The translations under genes and the position numbers were made by a program. From Methanospirillaceae archaeon (GTDB lineage Archaea > Halobacteriota > Methanomicrobia > Methanomicrobiales > Methanospirillaceae), in assembly GCA_016926505.1 (NCBI GenBank), contig JAFGOM010000109.1, positions 81,933 to 145,932 on the forward strand: a stretch of 64,000 nt of DNA, given 5' to 3'. The notes beneath the pieces were generated by a model. The model had not been told where the DNA came from. It ran no database searches and worked only from the letters and a program-made list of their open reading frames with translations. Below, one piece after another: positions 26,570 to 36,452 of the stretch (position 1 is the stretch's first letter; each line of letters opens with the position of its first letter).

Positions 26570-28956
26570 ATTCTGTGACCCTGGTAGTAATTGCTGCTTC
26601 GCATACTGACAGCGGGAAAGGGATAGCCCGTCTCGATCAAAATACCATGCGAACTCTTAATCTTGTTAATGGTGATTGTATCGATATCAGGGGTCATAAG
26701 AATATTCCTGCTATCGTCTGGAATACAGAAAATAATGCCCGGAAAAAAACTGAAATAGCGATAGACGAAGAGACCCGTTCGAATGCGGGCTGTGGCATCG
26801 GTGACAGGGTAATTATCAGAAAAACACGAATATTTGAGGCAGAAAAGATAACATTCCAACCGGTTACCGATATACATCTTAACCACCCTGAACCATATAT
26901 CTCGAAAAAGGTACGGGGAAGACCGGTGATATCCGGACAGACGATTCAGATTGATCTTCTTGGAACAACTATCCCATTTATCGTCACCCGCGTTGATCCC
27001 CATGGGGTAGGAATCGTCTCCTCCAAAACGAAGATAGATGTTATTTTAGAACCTCAGCCTCCCGTTGTATTGCCCGATGATCATCATACCATTCATTATG
27101 AGGATATTGGAGGATTATCACGGGAGATAAGTCTAATCAGAGAGATAGTTGAGATACCCCTGACATATCCTGATGTCTTTACCCGGATTGGAATCGATCC
27201 TCCCAAGGGTGTTTTATTATATGGGCCTCCCGGGACCGGGAAGACGTTGCTTGCCCGTGCCGTGGCAGGCGAGGTTGATGCTTTCTTCTGTACCCTCTCA
27301 GGACCGGAAGTAATGAGCAGATATTATGGAGATTCTGAAAAACGGATACGGGATATCTTTGAGGAAGCAGAAAAAAAAGCGCCATCAATCATTTTTATCG
27401 ATGAAATAGATTCGATTGCACCAAAAAGGCTCGAGACGTTCGGCGAGGTGGAACGTCGGGTAACTGCACAACTGCTTACCATGATGGACGGACTCTCAAA
27501 AAGGGGTCAGGTGGTGGTCATTGCAGCAACGAACATACCTGATGCGATAGATCCGGCTTTACGAAGGGGAGGCCGGTTTGATCGTGAGATTGAGATTGGC
27601 ATTCCTGATAAAGGAGGCCGGTTAGAGATATATCGTGTCCATTCCAAAAAAATGCCACTCTCTGAGGACGTGATACTTGAAGACTGGGCAGAGACAAGTT
27701 ATGGATTTGTCGGCGCAGATATCGCCCTTCATTGCAAAGAAGCTGCAATGCATGCTATCAGGGGACAGATTACTGCCTCTGCCGGCATGACCGGTATCGC
27801 TGATACCCGGATACAGGATCTCATGATCCATGCTGCTGACTTTGCAGCAGCCAGGCGTATCGTCGAACCGTCCGGGATGCGGGAACTCACCGTTGAAATT
27901 CCGGATATTTCGTGGGAGCAGGTAGCAGGACTATCCAGGGTAAAGCAAGAGATTGTAAAGATTATTGAATGGCCATTGCAGATGCCGGATCTCTACTCTG
28001 CCCTTCATCTTTCGCCTCCCAAAGGGTTGCTGCTCTACGGTCCCCCTGGTGTCGGAAAGACATTACTGGTAAAAGCCATTGCAAACCGGACGCAGAAAAA
28101 CTTCATCTCAATAAAAGGACCCGAACTTCTCTCACGGCTTGTCGGCGAATCTGAACAGAAGGTTCGTGAGGCATTCAGAAAGGCGAGGCAGGCTGCGCCC
28201 AGTATTATATTTTTTGACGAGATTGATTCCCTTGTTCACCGGAGGGGATCAGATCTTCTTTCCCGGGTGACCGAGAGTGTTTTATCCCAGATCCTGACCG
28301 AGATAGACGGGATAGAGGAGTTATCTGATGTAATGGTCATCGCTGCCACAAACCGCCCTGATATTTTGGATCCTGCGATTTTACGGGCAGGACGTATAGA
28401 AAAACATATCTATATACCCCCACCGGGTGGAAAAGAACGAAGAGAAATTCTTACCCTGTATCTCTCTGATATACAGGAATTCATCTCCCCTGATGTTTCG
28501 ATTCCAGAGATTGCTGAATTGATGCGGTTTTACGTTGGTGCAGATATTGAGGCTTTTGTCAGGGAATTAAAAGTAGCAGGCCTTTCTGATTATATAAAAC
28601 AGGAGGGAGAGAGTGAGATCTCCCCCCCGCACCTTCCGGTTCTCATCTATCCTCATCATGTAAAAAAAGTGCTTGAAGCCGGGAAAGGAACACTCGATGA
28701 TCATTCTTTAGAACTTCTTGAGCAGAAAGGATGGGGACTGCTCTATCCTCAGGCGATACAGGATATACTCAACCATGCGGTCTCGGTAATCAATATTGCA
28801 GAAGAGTTAGGCAGAGAAAGACATGATCCGGATCTCAGGGAGATTTTAGGTACCCTTCGGGAATCTGTATTCTGGGGCAGGGATGATATTCCTGCCATAG
28901 AAGCAATGGCAAATCGGGTTCTCTTGTTATGTAACCGGTATACCGGAGATTCCTGA
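26560..28956 (+). CDS. CDC48/VCP-like AAA ATPase
   Basis: 798-aa double AAA+ unfoldase. N-terminal double-psi barrel and Cdc48_2 domains (about 1-180); D1 with Walker [18 protein letters not shown] and Walker [14 protein letters not shown]2 with [16 protein letters not shown] and [12 protein letters not shown]; arginine fingers in [15 protein letters not shown] and the D2 equivalent [14 protein letters not shown]. Works as a hexamer that unfolds proteins for the proteasome or disassembles complexes. The C-terminus extends about 80 residues beyond D2 and lacks a HbYX-type end. N-domain is more divergent than D1/D2, suggesting a paralogue rather than the main Cdc48. Confidence 0.95.
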   Translation: MALNSVTLVVIAASHTDSGKGIARLDQNTMRTLNLVNGDCIDIRGHKNIPAIVWNTENNARKKTEIAIDEETRSNAGCGIGDRVIIRKTRIFEAEKITFQPVTDIHLNHPEPYISKKVRGRPVISGQTIQIDLLGTTIPFIVTRVDPHGVGIVSSKTKIDVILEPQPPVVLPDDHHTIHYEDIGGLSREISLIREIVEIPLTYPDVFTRIGIDPPKGVLLYGPPGTGKTLLARAVAGEVDAFFCTLSGPEVMSRYYGDSEKRIRDIFEEAEKKAPSIIFIDEIDSIAPKRLETFGEVERRVTAQLLTMMDGLSKRGQVVVIAATNIPDAIDPALRRGGRFDREIEIGIPDKGGRLEIYRVHSKKMPLSEDVILEDWAETSYGFVGADIALHCKEAAMHAIRGQITASAGMTGIADTRIQDLMIHAADFAAARRIVEPSGMRELTVEIPDISWEQVAGLSRVKQEIVKIIEWPLQMPDLYSALHLSPPKGLLLYGPPGVGKTLLVKAIANRTQKNFISIKGPELLSRLVGESEQKVREAFRKARQAAPSIIFFDEIDSLVHRRGSDLLSRVTESVLSQILTEIDGIEELSDVMVIAATNRPDILDPAILRAGRIEKHIYIPPPGGKERREILTLYLSDIQEFISPDVSIPEIAELMRFYVGADIEAFVRELKVAGLSDYIKQEGESEISPPHLPVLIYPHHVKKVLEAGKGTLDDHSLELLEQKGWGLLYPQAIQDILNHAVSVINIAEELGRERHDPDLREILGTLRESVFWGRDDIPAIEAMANRVLLLCNRYTGDS

Positions 28957-29842
28957 CAATGAAATCCATCTGTATCATAATTCTGAAATAGTGTTGATAC
29001 AGCCAGTACTATCCTGAAACACTGATAGACAGGCTGTGCAACAAAATACCCTGCCTGTGATAATCACCTCACAAGAACGGGTTGAATGAACCGGATTTCT
29101 GCGAAAATGCAGATGATATCCCGGCACTATCAGGAGCGCGTCGGCATTTCTTATGTTCTTTCTTTTCCCGGGATTGTATGTTATCTCTGAAAATAGGTTT
29201 TCATTGTTTAATCGATTAAGAGGACAGGATAGCATACATTCTTCAATTGGGATACAGAAGTCAGGTAGCGGGATTACTTTTATCCCGGCGCATTAATCTG
29301 ATACAGATAAAAAAACCGGTCAAAAAGATATTCTCTCCTAACCGCCTTGATGAATTTGAAGAGATGGAAGAAGATATTTGTACAGAACCATACCAACCAT
29401 AATGAGTAACCGGGATGAGATGGTTAAAAATACCGGAAGGTGTTTTAACAACTATCTCGGGACGGAAGGGAAAAATTTTCAGGTAATACCAAAGACGCGG
29501 GAATACGCTTTTTCGGTATATTTTCTGAATTACTGATTGCGGGATGAATGAATCAAAGGATACTCTCAGAAAAATCACGATAAGAAGAATCTCCTGATTC
29601 ACCTGATTGCCGGACTAAAATTCCAAATGATTGAATATTGGAACCTTTCCCTGATGATGGAAAAGGGGGAGTTTACCGCAGTCAGAGTGTACTGAAAGGG
29701 AACCCTTAATGAACAGAAGGATCACAATAATGATGCGCTTTATGCAGAAGTTTCGAAACACGTATATGAATAGAAGTATCATTCAGAACCTGACAGAAAA
29801 AAGTCAGTCATGGAATGATGAATTGGTAGGGATCTTAAAGGA
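28957..29842. other. Gene-poor 0.9-kb stretch, possible remnant
   Basis: Largest stretch without a convincing gene. Short frames exist (minus 28975-29235 and 29261-29602) but have no family, SD or promoter. A plus-strand frame runs open from 29220 to 29402 and could encode a fragment with RIAYILQLGYRSQ, but it has no start and ends early; further open pieces follow in other frames (e.g. 29430-29537), which looks like a decayed gene broken by stops and shifts. Small inverted repeats AGTGTT/AACACT and ACAGGC/GCCTGT lie at 28990-29060, just after CDC48, and may belong to its terminator. Identity of the remnant unknown. Confidence 0.45.
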
Positions 29843-30325
29843 ATGAACAAAAAAAAGCCTGATGAGTTTACCAGCATTGATGAATTGATTCGTCATATCA
29901 TTGCACATACCCTTGGCAATACCTCTATCCAGCCTGGAATGATAGGGGTTAATGTAATCATCGCAGGAGGTGGGAATCCTCCTTTCTCTGGAAAACCGGG
30001 TTCATCTTCACCAGATGATGTAACCAATCCTCATATTGAGCTATGTGAGACTGAATCAGATCTCCTGGTTACGGTCGAACTTCCCGGTCTGGAGCGGGAT
30101 CATATCAAGGCAATCGTTCGTGATACCACTCTCTTTATTATCGGATTTGATGGTGTTCGAAGATTTCAGGGATCTATCGATATACCCCTGGTACATCCTG
30201 ATACCTGTATTCAGAATATTCAGAACGGAGTATTGGAACTCCATTATAAACTGGCTGAAAAACCGGATCCCGATCAACCGGAAAAAGATGCTGAAACATC
30301 TGATTCATCTGAGGTACCGGTATAG
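29843..30325 (+). CDS. Hsp20/GvpH-like small heat-shock protein
   Basis: 160-aa protein with an alpha-crystallin-type core about residues 70-140: HIELCETESDLLVTVELPGLERDHIKAIVRDTTLFI, ending with GVLELHYKLAEKP in place of the usual GVLxVxxPK tail. The N-terminus begins with FTSIDELIRHIIAHTLGN and a Gly/Pro-rich linker. Such archaeal Hsp20 relatives act as ATP-independent holdases, and the GvpH branch accompanies gas vesicles; no gvp genes are nearby. The C-terminal tail is acidic. AAAGGA a few bases before the ATG is the SD. Confidence 0.8.
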   Translation: MNKKKPDEFTSIDELIRHIIAHTLGNTSIQPGMIGVNVIIAGGGNPPFSGKPGSSSPDDVTNPHIELCETESDLLVTVELPGLERDHIKAIVRDTTLFIIGFDGVRRFQGSIDIPLVHPDTCIQNIQNGVLELHYKLAEKPDPDQPEKDAETSDSSEVPV

Positions 30326-30564
30326 ATACGATCCTCTTTTTTCTTTCTCAATTCTCCTGTAAAATTCAACAAATCGATTTCTCTATCGATATACCGGTAA
30401 GATGAACAATCAATTATCTTCTTTGTATCCGCCATAGAGGATCTTTGATACGGATTGATCTGCTGATTCACAAAAAATTATATATCGTATCTGGATATCT
30501 CTCTTTCTCTCTCAATTCTGGTGCCATAAACCGGGATGATACCTGCATATTGAGGTGTGCTATG

Positions 30565-30573
30565 CTATATATC
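30565..30573 (+). promoter_or_regulatory. TATA box of nifB
   Basis: CTATATATC centred 25 nt before the ATG at 30594, predicting a leaderless nifB transcript. It lies within the frame that would result from a longer start at 30555 and so argues against that start. A second TTATATATC at about 30478 is farther upstream. Confidence 0.5.
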
Positions 30574-30593
30574 ATCTTCACCAAATAGTATTC

Positions 30594-31502
30594 ATGGAAG
30601 ATGATGGCTATCGCATTGCTAATGTAGAGGGAAATGAAGTAAAATGGGATCCTGACCAGATCCGAAAGATCAGTGAACATCCCTGCTACAGTGAAAAAGC
30701 AAGCCATAGTTTTGGGAGGGCACATCTCCCGGTTGCTCCTCATTGCAATATCCAGTGTAATTATTGTATCAGGAAATTTGATTGTGTCAATGAGAGCAGG
30801 CCGGGAGTTACGAGTGAGATACTGACACCTGACAGGGCCATGCAACTCGTTGAGAATATCCTCTCCCAATATCACTATATCAAAGTCATCGGGATTGCCG
30901 GTCCGGGGGAGCCCCTTGCAAACGAAGAGACATTCGAGACATTCAACCGGGTTCATGAGAAGTATCCTCATCTCATTCTCTGCGTCAGTTCTAACGGACT
31001 CTTACTGCCTGAAAGTATTGATCGCCTGGAACAGGCAGGAGTAACGAATATCACCGTCACCATGAATGCTCTCGACCCGGAAGTGGCAGCCAAAATCTAT
31101 AGTTATATCGATTACGGGGGCCGTCGGATTTATGCCGGAAAAGAGATGGGAAAGATACTTATTGATCAGCAGAAAAAAGGAATACTACTTGCAGTACAGA
31201 AAAGGATGCTTATCAAAGTAAACACCGTGTTTATCCCTGGTATTAATGAAGATGAGATCGTCGCAATCGCAAAGTGGGCAGGAGAATCAGGTGTTTTTAC
31301 CCACAATATCATACCCCTGATTGCACAGGCAAAATTTGCCAGCATAACCCCTCCCACAATGGAAGAGAAACTGGCAAAGCAGAAAGAATGTGAACCATAC
31401 ATTAAACAGATGTCACACTGTCAGCGTTGTCGTGCTGATGCGATTGGGTGTCTTGGCAAAGATATCCAGTCCTGTCTGGGCAGTTGTTCGTCACAGAAGT
31501 GA
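30594..31502 (+). CDS. nifB: Radical SAM protein NifB
   Basis: 302-aa radical SAM enzyme building NifB-co, the precursor of nitrogenase cofactors. The SAM-cluster motif CNIQCNYC is followed by the NifB-type RKFDCVNESRPGVTSEILTP, IAGPGEPLANEETFETF, SSNGLLLPE and NITVTMNALDPEVAAKIYSYI; the C-terminal cysteines (CQRCRADAIGCLG) bind accessory clusters. It lacks the NifX-like domain of bacterial NifB, as usual in methanogens. Other nif genes are absent from the window. Start at 30594 chosen from TATA spacing; alternative at 30555 adds 13 residues. The next gene starts 51 nt later. Confidence 0.95.
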   Translation: MEDDGYRIANVEGNEVKWDPDQIRKISEHPCYSEKASHSFGRAHLPVAPHCNIQCNYCIRKFDCVNESRPGVTSEILTPDRAMQLVENILSQYHYIKVIGIAGPGEPLANEETFETFNRVHEKYPHLILCVSSNGLLLPESIDRLEQAGVTNITVTMNALDPEVAAKIYSYIDYGGRRIYAGKEMGKILIDQQKKGILLAVQKRMLIKVNTVFIPGINEDEIVAIAKWAGESGVFTHNIIPLIAQAKFASITPPTMEEKLAKQKECEPYIKQMSHCQRCRADAIGCLGKDIQSCLGSCSSQK

Positions 31503-31553
31503 TATCCGGGTTTAACCCGGTATATTGGATTTATTACAGCAGGATTGATACAA

Positions 31554-32903
31554 ATGTTCTTCAAAAGAAGGATTTTATTGCTCTGTATCATCTTCTGTAC
31601 TTTTTTACTCATGAATGGTATCCCTGCTGATGTGATATCGGATCGGTTAATTACTGAAAATGATTTTATTCTCTCTCAAAACCCGTTGAACACTACCGCG
31701 TGGGAATACCGTGCTCTCATCTTCTTTAATGCAGGTGATTATCCGGATGCCATCAATGCTACCCAGAAAGCACTCTCCTTACAACCCGATTCGGAATTTG
31801 CATGGCATATCCTTGGAACATCATGGGGTAACCTTGGATATTATGACCGGGCAAATGAGGCTTTCGATAAATCCCTTGCTCTCGGTCAGGCAGATGCCGG
31901 ACAATGGAATAAAAAAGGCGTGGCACTGAGCAAACTGAACCGGTATACTGATGCAATTGCTTCGTTTCACAAGGCAGTCAGCCTCGATCCACGTTATGCA
32001 ACTGCCTGGAATAATCTTGGTGTTACTCAGTTTAATCATGGTGAATATGATGCTGCTCTTGCCTCTTTTGATCGTGCCCACCAGATAGATCCCGATGAAT
32101 TGTTATTCCTCACGAATAAAGCACAGACATACCGCTTTAAAGGAGATATCAATGCAGCAGAAGATACCATTAAAATAATCACCGCAAAAGATCCCCTGTG
32201 TATCCCGGGGATGTTTATCAGCGGAGATGTTGCTTTCCTAAAAGAGAACTATGATTATGCTTATACCCAATATACCAACGGACTTCGAACATTACAGAAA
32301 GGTACAGCATGGTACTTTACCGGAGATACAAAGACAAGGATAACAAAGGATATGGATCCGGTTACTTCGTACTATGAATCCCTGGCAGAAAATATCAATT
32401 TCACCGAATCATGGGATAAAACCACCATTATTGATTATAAATTACACCGTTATTCAGATACCCTGGTGTCATATGACCAGTTGCTGGTAATTGAACCTGA
32501 TTATGATATTGCAAAGAAAAACCAGGCAATATCTGCCTTGCATTCCGGAAGGTACGAGACTGCCCGGACATTATTATCTCAGGTAATAAAAGACAACCAG
32601 ACAGATCCTTCTCTTATTGCCGGACTAGCCCTTGCAACTGCACACCAGGGAGACTATCTTGGATCTCTGGAGATAATGAAACATGCTGTTTTAGCAGATC
32701 CGGATTCCGGGTATATCTGGGGAATAAAAGGCGACATTTATGCCCTCTATGCCCAATATGATGATGCAATTGAGTCGTATGAAAAATCACTGGCTTTAGA
32801 GAATAACAATGACATCAGGTTCTCTTTAAGTGAAGTTCTTTTTCAGAAAGGGGATTATGCCGGTTCAGTGATACATCATATCAGGGGTTGTATCGGCATA
32901 TAA
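31554..32903 (+). CDS. Secreted TPR-repeat protein
   Basis: 449-aa exported protein: signal peptide (FFKRRILLLCIIFCTFLLMNGIPA) and at least nine tetratricopeptide repeats in two clusters, about residues 45-185 and 300-440. Canonical positions are clear in GNLGYYDRANEAFDKSLAL, GVTQFNHGEYDAALASFDRAHQIDP and YALYAQYDDAIESYEKSLAL. Acts as a protein-protein scaffold on the outer face; partner unknown. The start is the ATG at 31554; the frame also opens at a TTG at 31545. Stands 51 nt after nifB, probably in its own right. Surface TPR proteins of this kind are frequent in Methanomicrobiales. Confidence 0.85.
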   Translation: MFFKRRILLLCIIFCTFLLMNGIPADVISDRLITENDFILSQNPLNTTAWEYRALIFFNAGDYPDAINATQKALSLQPDSEFAWHILGTSWGNLGYYDRANEAFDKSLALGQADAGQWNKKGVALSKLNRYTDAIASFHKAVSLDPRYATAWNNLGVTQFNHGEYDAALASFDRAHQIDPDELLFLTNKAQTYRFKGDINAAEDTIKIITAKDPLCIPGMFISGDVAFLKENYDYAYTQYTNGLRTLQKGTAWYFTGDTKTRITKDMDPVTSYYESLAENINFTESWDKTTIIDYKLHRYSDTLVSYDQLLVIEPDYDIAKKNQAISALHSGRYETARTLLSQVIKDNQTDPSLIAGLALATAHQGDYLGSLEIMKHAVLADPDSGYIWGIKGDIYALYAQYDDAIESYEKSLALENNNDIRFSLSEVLFQKGDYAGSVIHHIRGCIGI

Positions 32904-32999
32904 ACCGGATTTTATTCTTTGTAATACCAATTCATAAGGTATTTTTCGGCACTTTGGAATTATGATTGATATCAGGCCGCCGTAAAGTAAAATAGAAAA

Positions 33000-34331
33000 T
33001 TATCCATAATACCGTTTTATGATGATCCGATTCCCGAACAGAACGTTGTTTTTCTCAACACTCTCAGCAATGGCATCGTTCTCATCAAGAACCATGCAGA
33101 GATAGTAAATCCCTTTTGTCAGTGTTTTTGGAATCTCAACAAGTGCTATTCCGTCACTCTGCATGCCGGGAGAGAGAGGTTCAACGCTTCCTGATCCAAG
33201 CAGGATATCATTCTCCTCATCAAAAATCAGATTATCAGAGATATACAGGTTTGCAGTGGCAGATGGTGCCGGATCTGATCCCTGATTCCGTACAGATGTC
33301 TCGACTGTGATCGTATCGCCGGCGGTTGCAATGGATGGATGGGATATATCAACGACGATCAGATCCGGCCCGCCGACACTCTCGGTGTATGTATCAGCGA
33401 CTTCCAGGGGGGAATAGTGTGCTCCGTATGCCTGTAACTGTTCATTGAATCCTAATATTGTTATCGGAGCCGTTGATGAGCGGGAGTTATTGTTTTCACT
33501 GATCTCCATCACGGTATTGGTTGGATCTGCGATTGCACCAACATAATAATCACCGGGAGATACATGGGGTATTTTCAGGGATCCGGTAAAAAATTCTCTC
33601 TCTCCGATAGGAATATTTTTAAAGAACCGGAATCCTATCGGGATATCTTCAGGAGTTATCCGGTTGTCAGGGGAGAGGTAATACGTCAGGTAGAAACTCC
33701 CTGAATCTGCCTTTCCGGTGTTTGATATCTCAGTCTCGGTCAGTATTCCTGGTATTGATGAACCCCTCACCGCTTTCATCGTATCGATTCTCAGGTCCGG
33801 TCCGTTGGGATCGGGATGCTTTGAGAGGTCTATCTTCTCCTCTGTCTCAAATGGTTCTTTCTCTTCTTCTTTCCCGGGTCTTGCCGGGAGAACCGGTTCA
33901 TAAATAATATCAGCCAGGTCACCGATCTTTTTCCGGTAGAGATCTCCTCCTGTAGGATCTATCTCTTCTGAGGTCTCTATAGAAGTTTTTCCTGCTTCAG
34001 CGAGTCCCATGCGGTTAAATATCCGGCCCAGATTGTCCCAGGCTGCTGCATTTCCGGGATCGAGTTCAAGAACGTTCGCAAAAGCAACAAGGGCTTTTTC
34101 ATCCTCACCGATAAGCATGGATTTAACACCATATTCGAACCAGAAATCAGGATTATTCATATGGAACGGCACAACTCCGAATATCTCCTGATTAAGATCT
34201 GAAATGGATTCCATCTCTTCAGGTTCTGCTGCAAAGACAGGTATGATGAGGAGGGTTGTGATGAGCATCAGAGAAAAGATTCCAATAATTTCCTTTTTGT
34301 GTGCGGTATAGACAGGTATATGTATATTCAT
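33000..34331 (-). CDS. Secreted TPR and CARDB protein
   Basis: 443-aa exported protein: signal peptide (IIGIFSLMLITTLLIIPVFA), a short TPR pair (about 60-135; EYGVKSMLIGEDEKALVAFANVLELDPGNAAAWDNLGRIF), a charged linker (EEEKEPFETEEKIDLSKH), and two CARDB domains (about 170-295 and 325-440) with YYLSPDNRITPEDI and NLYISDNLIFDEENDI. Such proteins are likely surface scaffold or adhesin components. Shares the CARDB fold with 24466-25749 and 53506-54447 and the TPR fold with its convergent neighbour at 31554-32903. Confidence 0.85.
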   Translation of the reverse strand: MNIHIPVYTAHKKEIIGIFSLMLITTLLIIPVFAAEPEEMESISDLNQEIFGVVPFHMNNPDFWFEYGVKSMLIGEDEKALVAFANVLELDPGNAAAWDNLGRIFNRMGLAEAGKTSIETSEEIDPTGGDLYRKKIGDLADIIYEPVLPARPGKEEEKEPFETEEKIDLSKHPDPNGPDLRIDTMKAVRGSSIPGILTETEISNTGKADSGSFYLTYYLSPDNRITPEDIPIGFRFFKNIPIGEREFFTGSLKIPHVSPGDYYVGAIADPTNTVMEISENNNSRSSTAPITILGFNEQLQAYGAHYSPLEVADTYTESVGGPDLIVVDISHPSIATAGDTITVETSVRNQGSDPAPSATANLYISDNLIFDEENDILLGSGSVEPLSPGMQSDGIALVEIPKTLTKGIYYLCMVLDENDAIAESVEKNNVLFGNRIIIKRYYG

Positions 34332-34406
34332 CCGGCTGACTCCCTGGTACTATCTATTAACTGGTACATCAATTGAGGTTTGTGTCATTAAAAAGAGAGC
34401 GATAGG

Positions 34407-35087
34407 TTATGCAGTAAGAGCTGCATACATACATGATTCATTAACAAGACACCAATATCCCTGCATTGGTGTAAGATAGGTCTTATCTGAGTGTTCCCCA
34501 TCCCCTCCGTTCAGGATTGCAGGGAGAGATGACTGCGTCTTTGCATCAAATCCGATAATCTCGATCCATGATTTTTTGGCTGATAATAGTGCATCACGTG
34601 CGGTCGCAGGGGTTATTGAAGCAAAACCGATTGCATTCCATCCTGGTTTGAGATCACGCAGGGGTGGAGTGGATAGTGGATCGTTGGAATAGGAAAGGGT
34701 GATCGTTGCAGGTTTTGCTGAATAAACCCAGTAGCCGTTTAAGGGGGATATTTTGTCTGATTCTTTAAGAGTTTTCCAGGCCCCGAATGTTGTATCATCT
34801 GATTCATATGCCCAGATGGAACGACCATCGGAATTGAGCATATGAAAGATCGCTGCTGTGTTCTCACCGGAAGCGAGACGCTTCGGTACCGATACAAAAT
34901 TCCATCCACCCTCGAGTATCATTATATCGGTATTTTTTGATGCATTGGTATCCTCCTTAATTTCCTGTGAATCGGTAGCGCCAGCTGTAATATCATCAGC
35001 AATGACAGGGATTATCGTCATAAAGACAAGGAGGGCGATTGTCAATACCGGTACTGAACCTTTTCCATATCGCTTTTTTTGTATCAT
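34407..35087 (-). CDS. Secreted stand-alone GWNF-domain protein
   Basis: 226-aa exported protein: signal peptide (residues 9-31), linker with DTNASKNTD, then two copies of a beta-type unit, LEGGWNFVSVPKRL ... PLNGYWVYS and LKPGWNAIGFASI ... PMQGYWCLVN. The same tandem unit forms the C-terminus of the subtilase at 16123-17997, with shared spacing and the recurrent GYW ending. It resembles modules attached to secreted archaeal proteins, perhaps for surface retention (inference). Its ATG overlaps the stop of the upstream zinc-ribbon gene by 4 nt, so both are translated from one mRNA. Confidence 0.8.
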   Translation of the reverse strand: MIQKKRYGKGSVPVLTIALLVFMTIIPVIADDITAGATDSQEIKEDTNASKNTDIMILEGGWNFVSVPKRLASGENTAAIFHMLNSDGRSIWAYESDDTTFGAWKTLKESDKISPLNGYWVYSAKPATITLSYSNDPLSTPPLRDLKPGWNAIGFASITPATARDALLSAKKSWIEIIGFDAKTQSSLPAILNGGDGEHSDKTYLTPMQGYWCLVNESCMYAALTA

Positions 35088-35272
35088 TTATGAATATCCG
35101 GGATAAAAATCGTTTTTTTATTTGTTTTCTTTTCAGAAACAAGATCATGGAAGGGATCCTTTGCACCATCTGAAAACCATTCAAAACCACAGGAAGAACA
35201 AAAGATAGCCCGGACTTCATCGTTTTTCTGAATGTACATCAAATCCTCATTACATCTGGGACATTTATGCAT
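35084..35272 (-). CDS. Small zinc-ribbon protein
   Basis: 62-aa protein with two CxxC pairs, CPRCNE at residues 4-9 and CSSCGFEW at 25-32, forming a zinc ribbon; the tail is Lys-rich and ends in PDIHK. No enzyme motif. GGTGTC lies a few bases before the ATG. It overlaps the secreted GWNF protein by ATGA, so it is the first gene of a two-gene operon. A transcription or RNA-binding role is possible but unsupported. Confidence 0.75.
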   Translation of the reverse strand: MHKCPRCNEDLMYIQKNDEVRAIFCSSCGFEWFSDGAKDPFHDLVSEKKTNKKTIFIPDIHK

Positions 35273-35286
35273 GTGACACCCCGCTC

Positions 35287-35346
35287 TTTTTTGTATTGAT
35301 ATACTTTGTATAAAATAGGTATAATCTTTTGTATACCATTTGTAAA
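35287..35346. repeat. Iterated TTTGTATA motifs and inverted repeat
   Basis: Upstream of the zinc-ribbon operon the motif TTTGTAT or TTTGTAA occurs four times within 60 nt (near 35290, 35304, 35328, 35340), and GGTATA at 35319-35324 pairs with TATACC at 35332-35337. Position next to the minus-strand promoter suggests operators, but no regulator is known. Confidence 0.35.
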
Positions 35347-35514
35347 CAGTCCTGCCTCATAGGATCAGTAGTGAATTATCAGAATAAGGGATCAAGAGGC
35401 ATCCTGTTATCAGTTTTTCTTACAATAGATTAAGAAATTACTTTCATATGCATTATTAAAATATTCTGAATATAAAAAATATATAGCAACATATAATTTA
35501 TTACTTAAAAGTAT

Positions 35515-36420
35515 CTATTTGCCCAGGGGAAAGTGTTCCCGGTATACCTGTCTGCGTTCATCAAGGTCGGTGTGAAGATAGACCTCTGTCGTTCGTATTG
35601 ATGTGTGGCCAAGATTTTCCTGAACTACCCGCAGGTTTTTTGATCTTCGATACAGTTCACTGGCATAACTATGGCGTATCGTATGAGGGGTTATCCCGGG
35701 AGGGGCATACATCGTAAAAATGTGCTGAACGGTTCGTGGGGAGAGTGGTTTGTCCTGCTGCCCGATAAAAACCGGACCAAACAATCTCTTCCCGATAAAT
35801 TGGTCCAGTTCAGCCAGCGTTTCTGTATCTATAAAAACCACGCGGATTTTACCGCCTTTTCCTACAATGCGTATTGTCTGCTCTTCAAAATCAATATCCT
35901 GTATCTGTATGGCACAGAGTTCAGAAACCCTGACCCCGGTAGCATAGATGGTTTGAAAAATTAACCGATCCCGGGGATCTTTGATGGTTGAAAGGAGCCG
36001 GATGACCTGGCTGTGTTTGAGATATGTGATCTCATGGTGTTTCACTTTTGGACGATCAAAACCGGGAACCGGATTTGCCAAAACGATCTCCTGCATGGAA
36101 AGAAACCGGTAAAATGAGCTGAGGGTGGAGAGGATCCGGTTCAATGTGGTAGATCGGTAGGAAAAAACGGAGGTAAGAAAGGTCATATATTCGCTGATCT
36201 CTTTTGAGCTGATACAAACATCGGCCTGTAACCGAAGTGTCTCTCCGTCCTTCCATGCGGTTTTAAGGTCATTTTTATCGTTTGTACGGGACAACCAGAT
36301 ATAATGTCCAAACCTGACCAGAGTCTGTTCATAACTTGCAAGGGTTTTGGAAGAATAATTCCTCATCCGGAGATACTGGATATACCGGGGAATCCATTCT
36401 GAAAAATATTCATATCCCAT
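35515..36420 (-). CDS. xerA: XerA-type tyrosine recombinase
   Basis: 301-aa site-specific recombinase, the archaeal counterpart of XerC/XerD that resolves chromosome dimers at dif. N-terminal SAM-like core-binding domain (about 1-125) and catalytic domain with Arg164 (TGVRVSEL), Lys188 (GKGGK), His246 and Arg249 (HTIRHSYA), His272 (LGHTS) and Tyr281 nucleophile (EVYLHT), i.e. the complete active site. Length is normal and no integrase-type arm-binding extension is present, which argues against a prophage integrase. TATA-like AAATATAAG at about 36443 gives a near-leaderless start. A 26-bp palindrome at 36453-36478 lies just upstream. Confidence 0.92.
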   Translation of the reverse strand: MGYEYFSEWIPRYIQYLRMRNYSSKTLASYEQTLVRFGHYIWLSRTNDKNDLKTAWKDGETLRLQADVCISSKEISEYMTFLTSVFSYRSTTLNRILSTLSSFYRFLSMQEIVLANPVPGFDRPKVKHHEITYLKHSQVIRLLSTIKDPRDRLIFQTIYATGVRVSELCAIQIQDIDFEEQTIRIVGKGGKIRVVFIDTETLAELDQFIGKRLFGPVFIGQQDKPLSPRTVQHIFTMYAPPGITPHTIRHSYASELYRRSKNLRVVQENLGHTSIRTTEVYLHTDLDERRQVYREHFPLGK

Positions 36421-36452
36421 AGTATATCTGGATCGGACTTATATTTGAACAT

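Noticed and set aside
28975..29602. Two minus-strand frames of 86 and 113 codons
   Set aside because: No family, SD, promoter or sensible composition; they lie in the decayed region and look like chance frames.
35515..36420. Phage integrase rather than XerA
   Set aside because: No integrase arm-binding extension, no phage genes or att-type repeats next to tRNAs; full-length XerA layout fits better.
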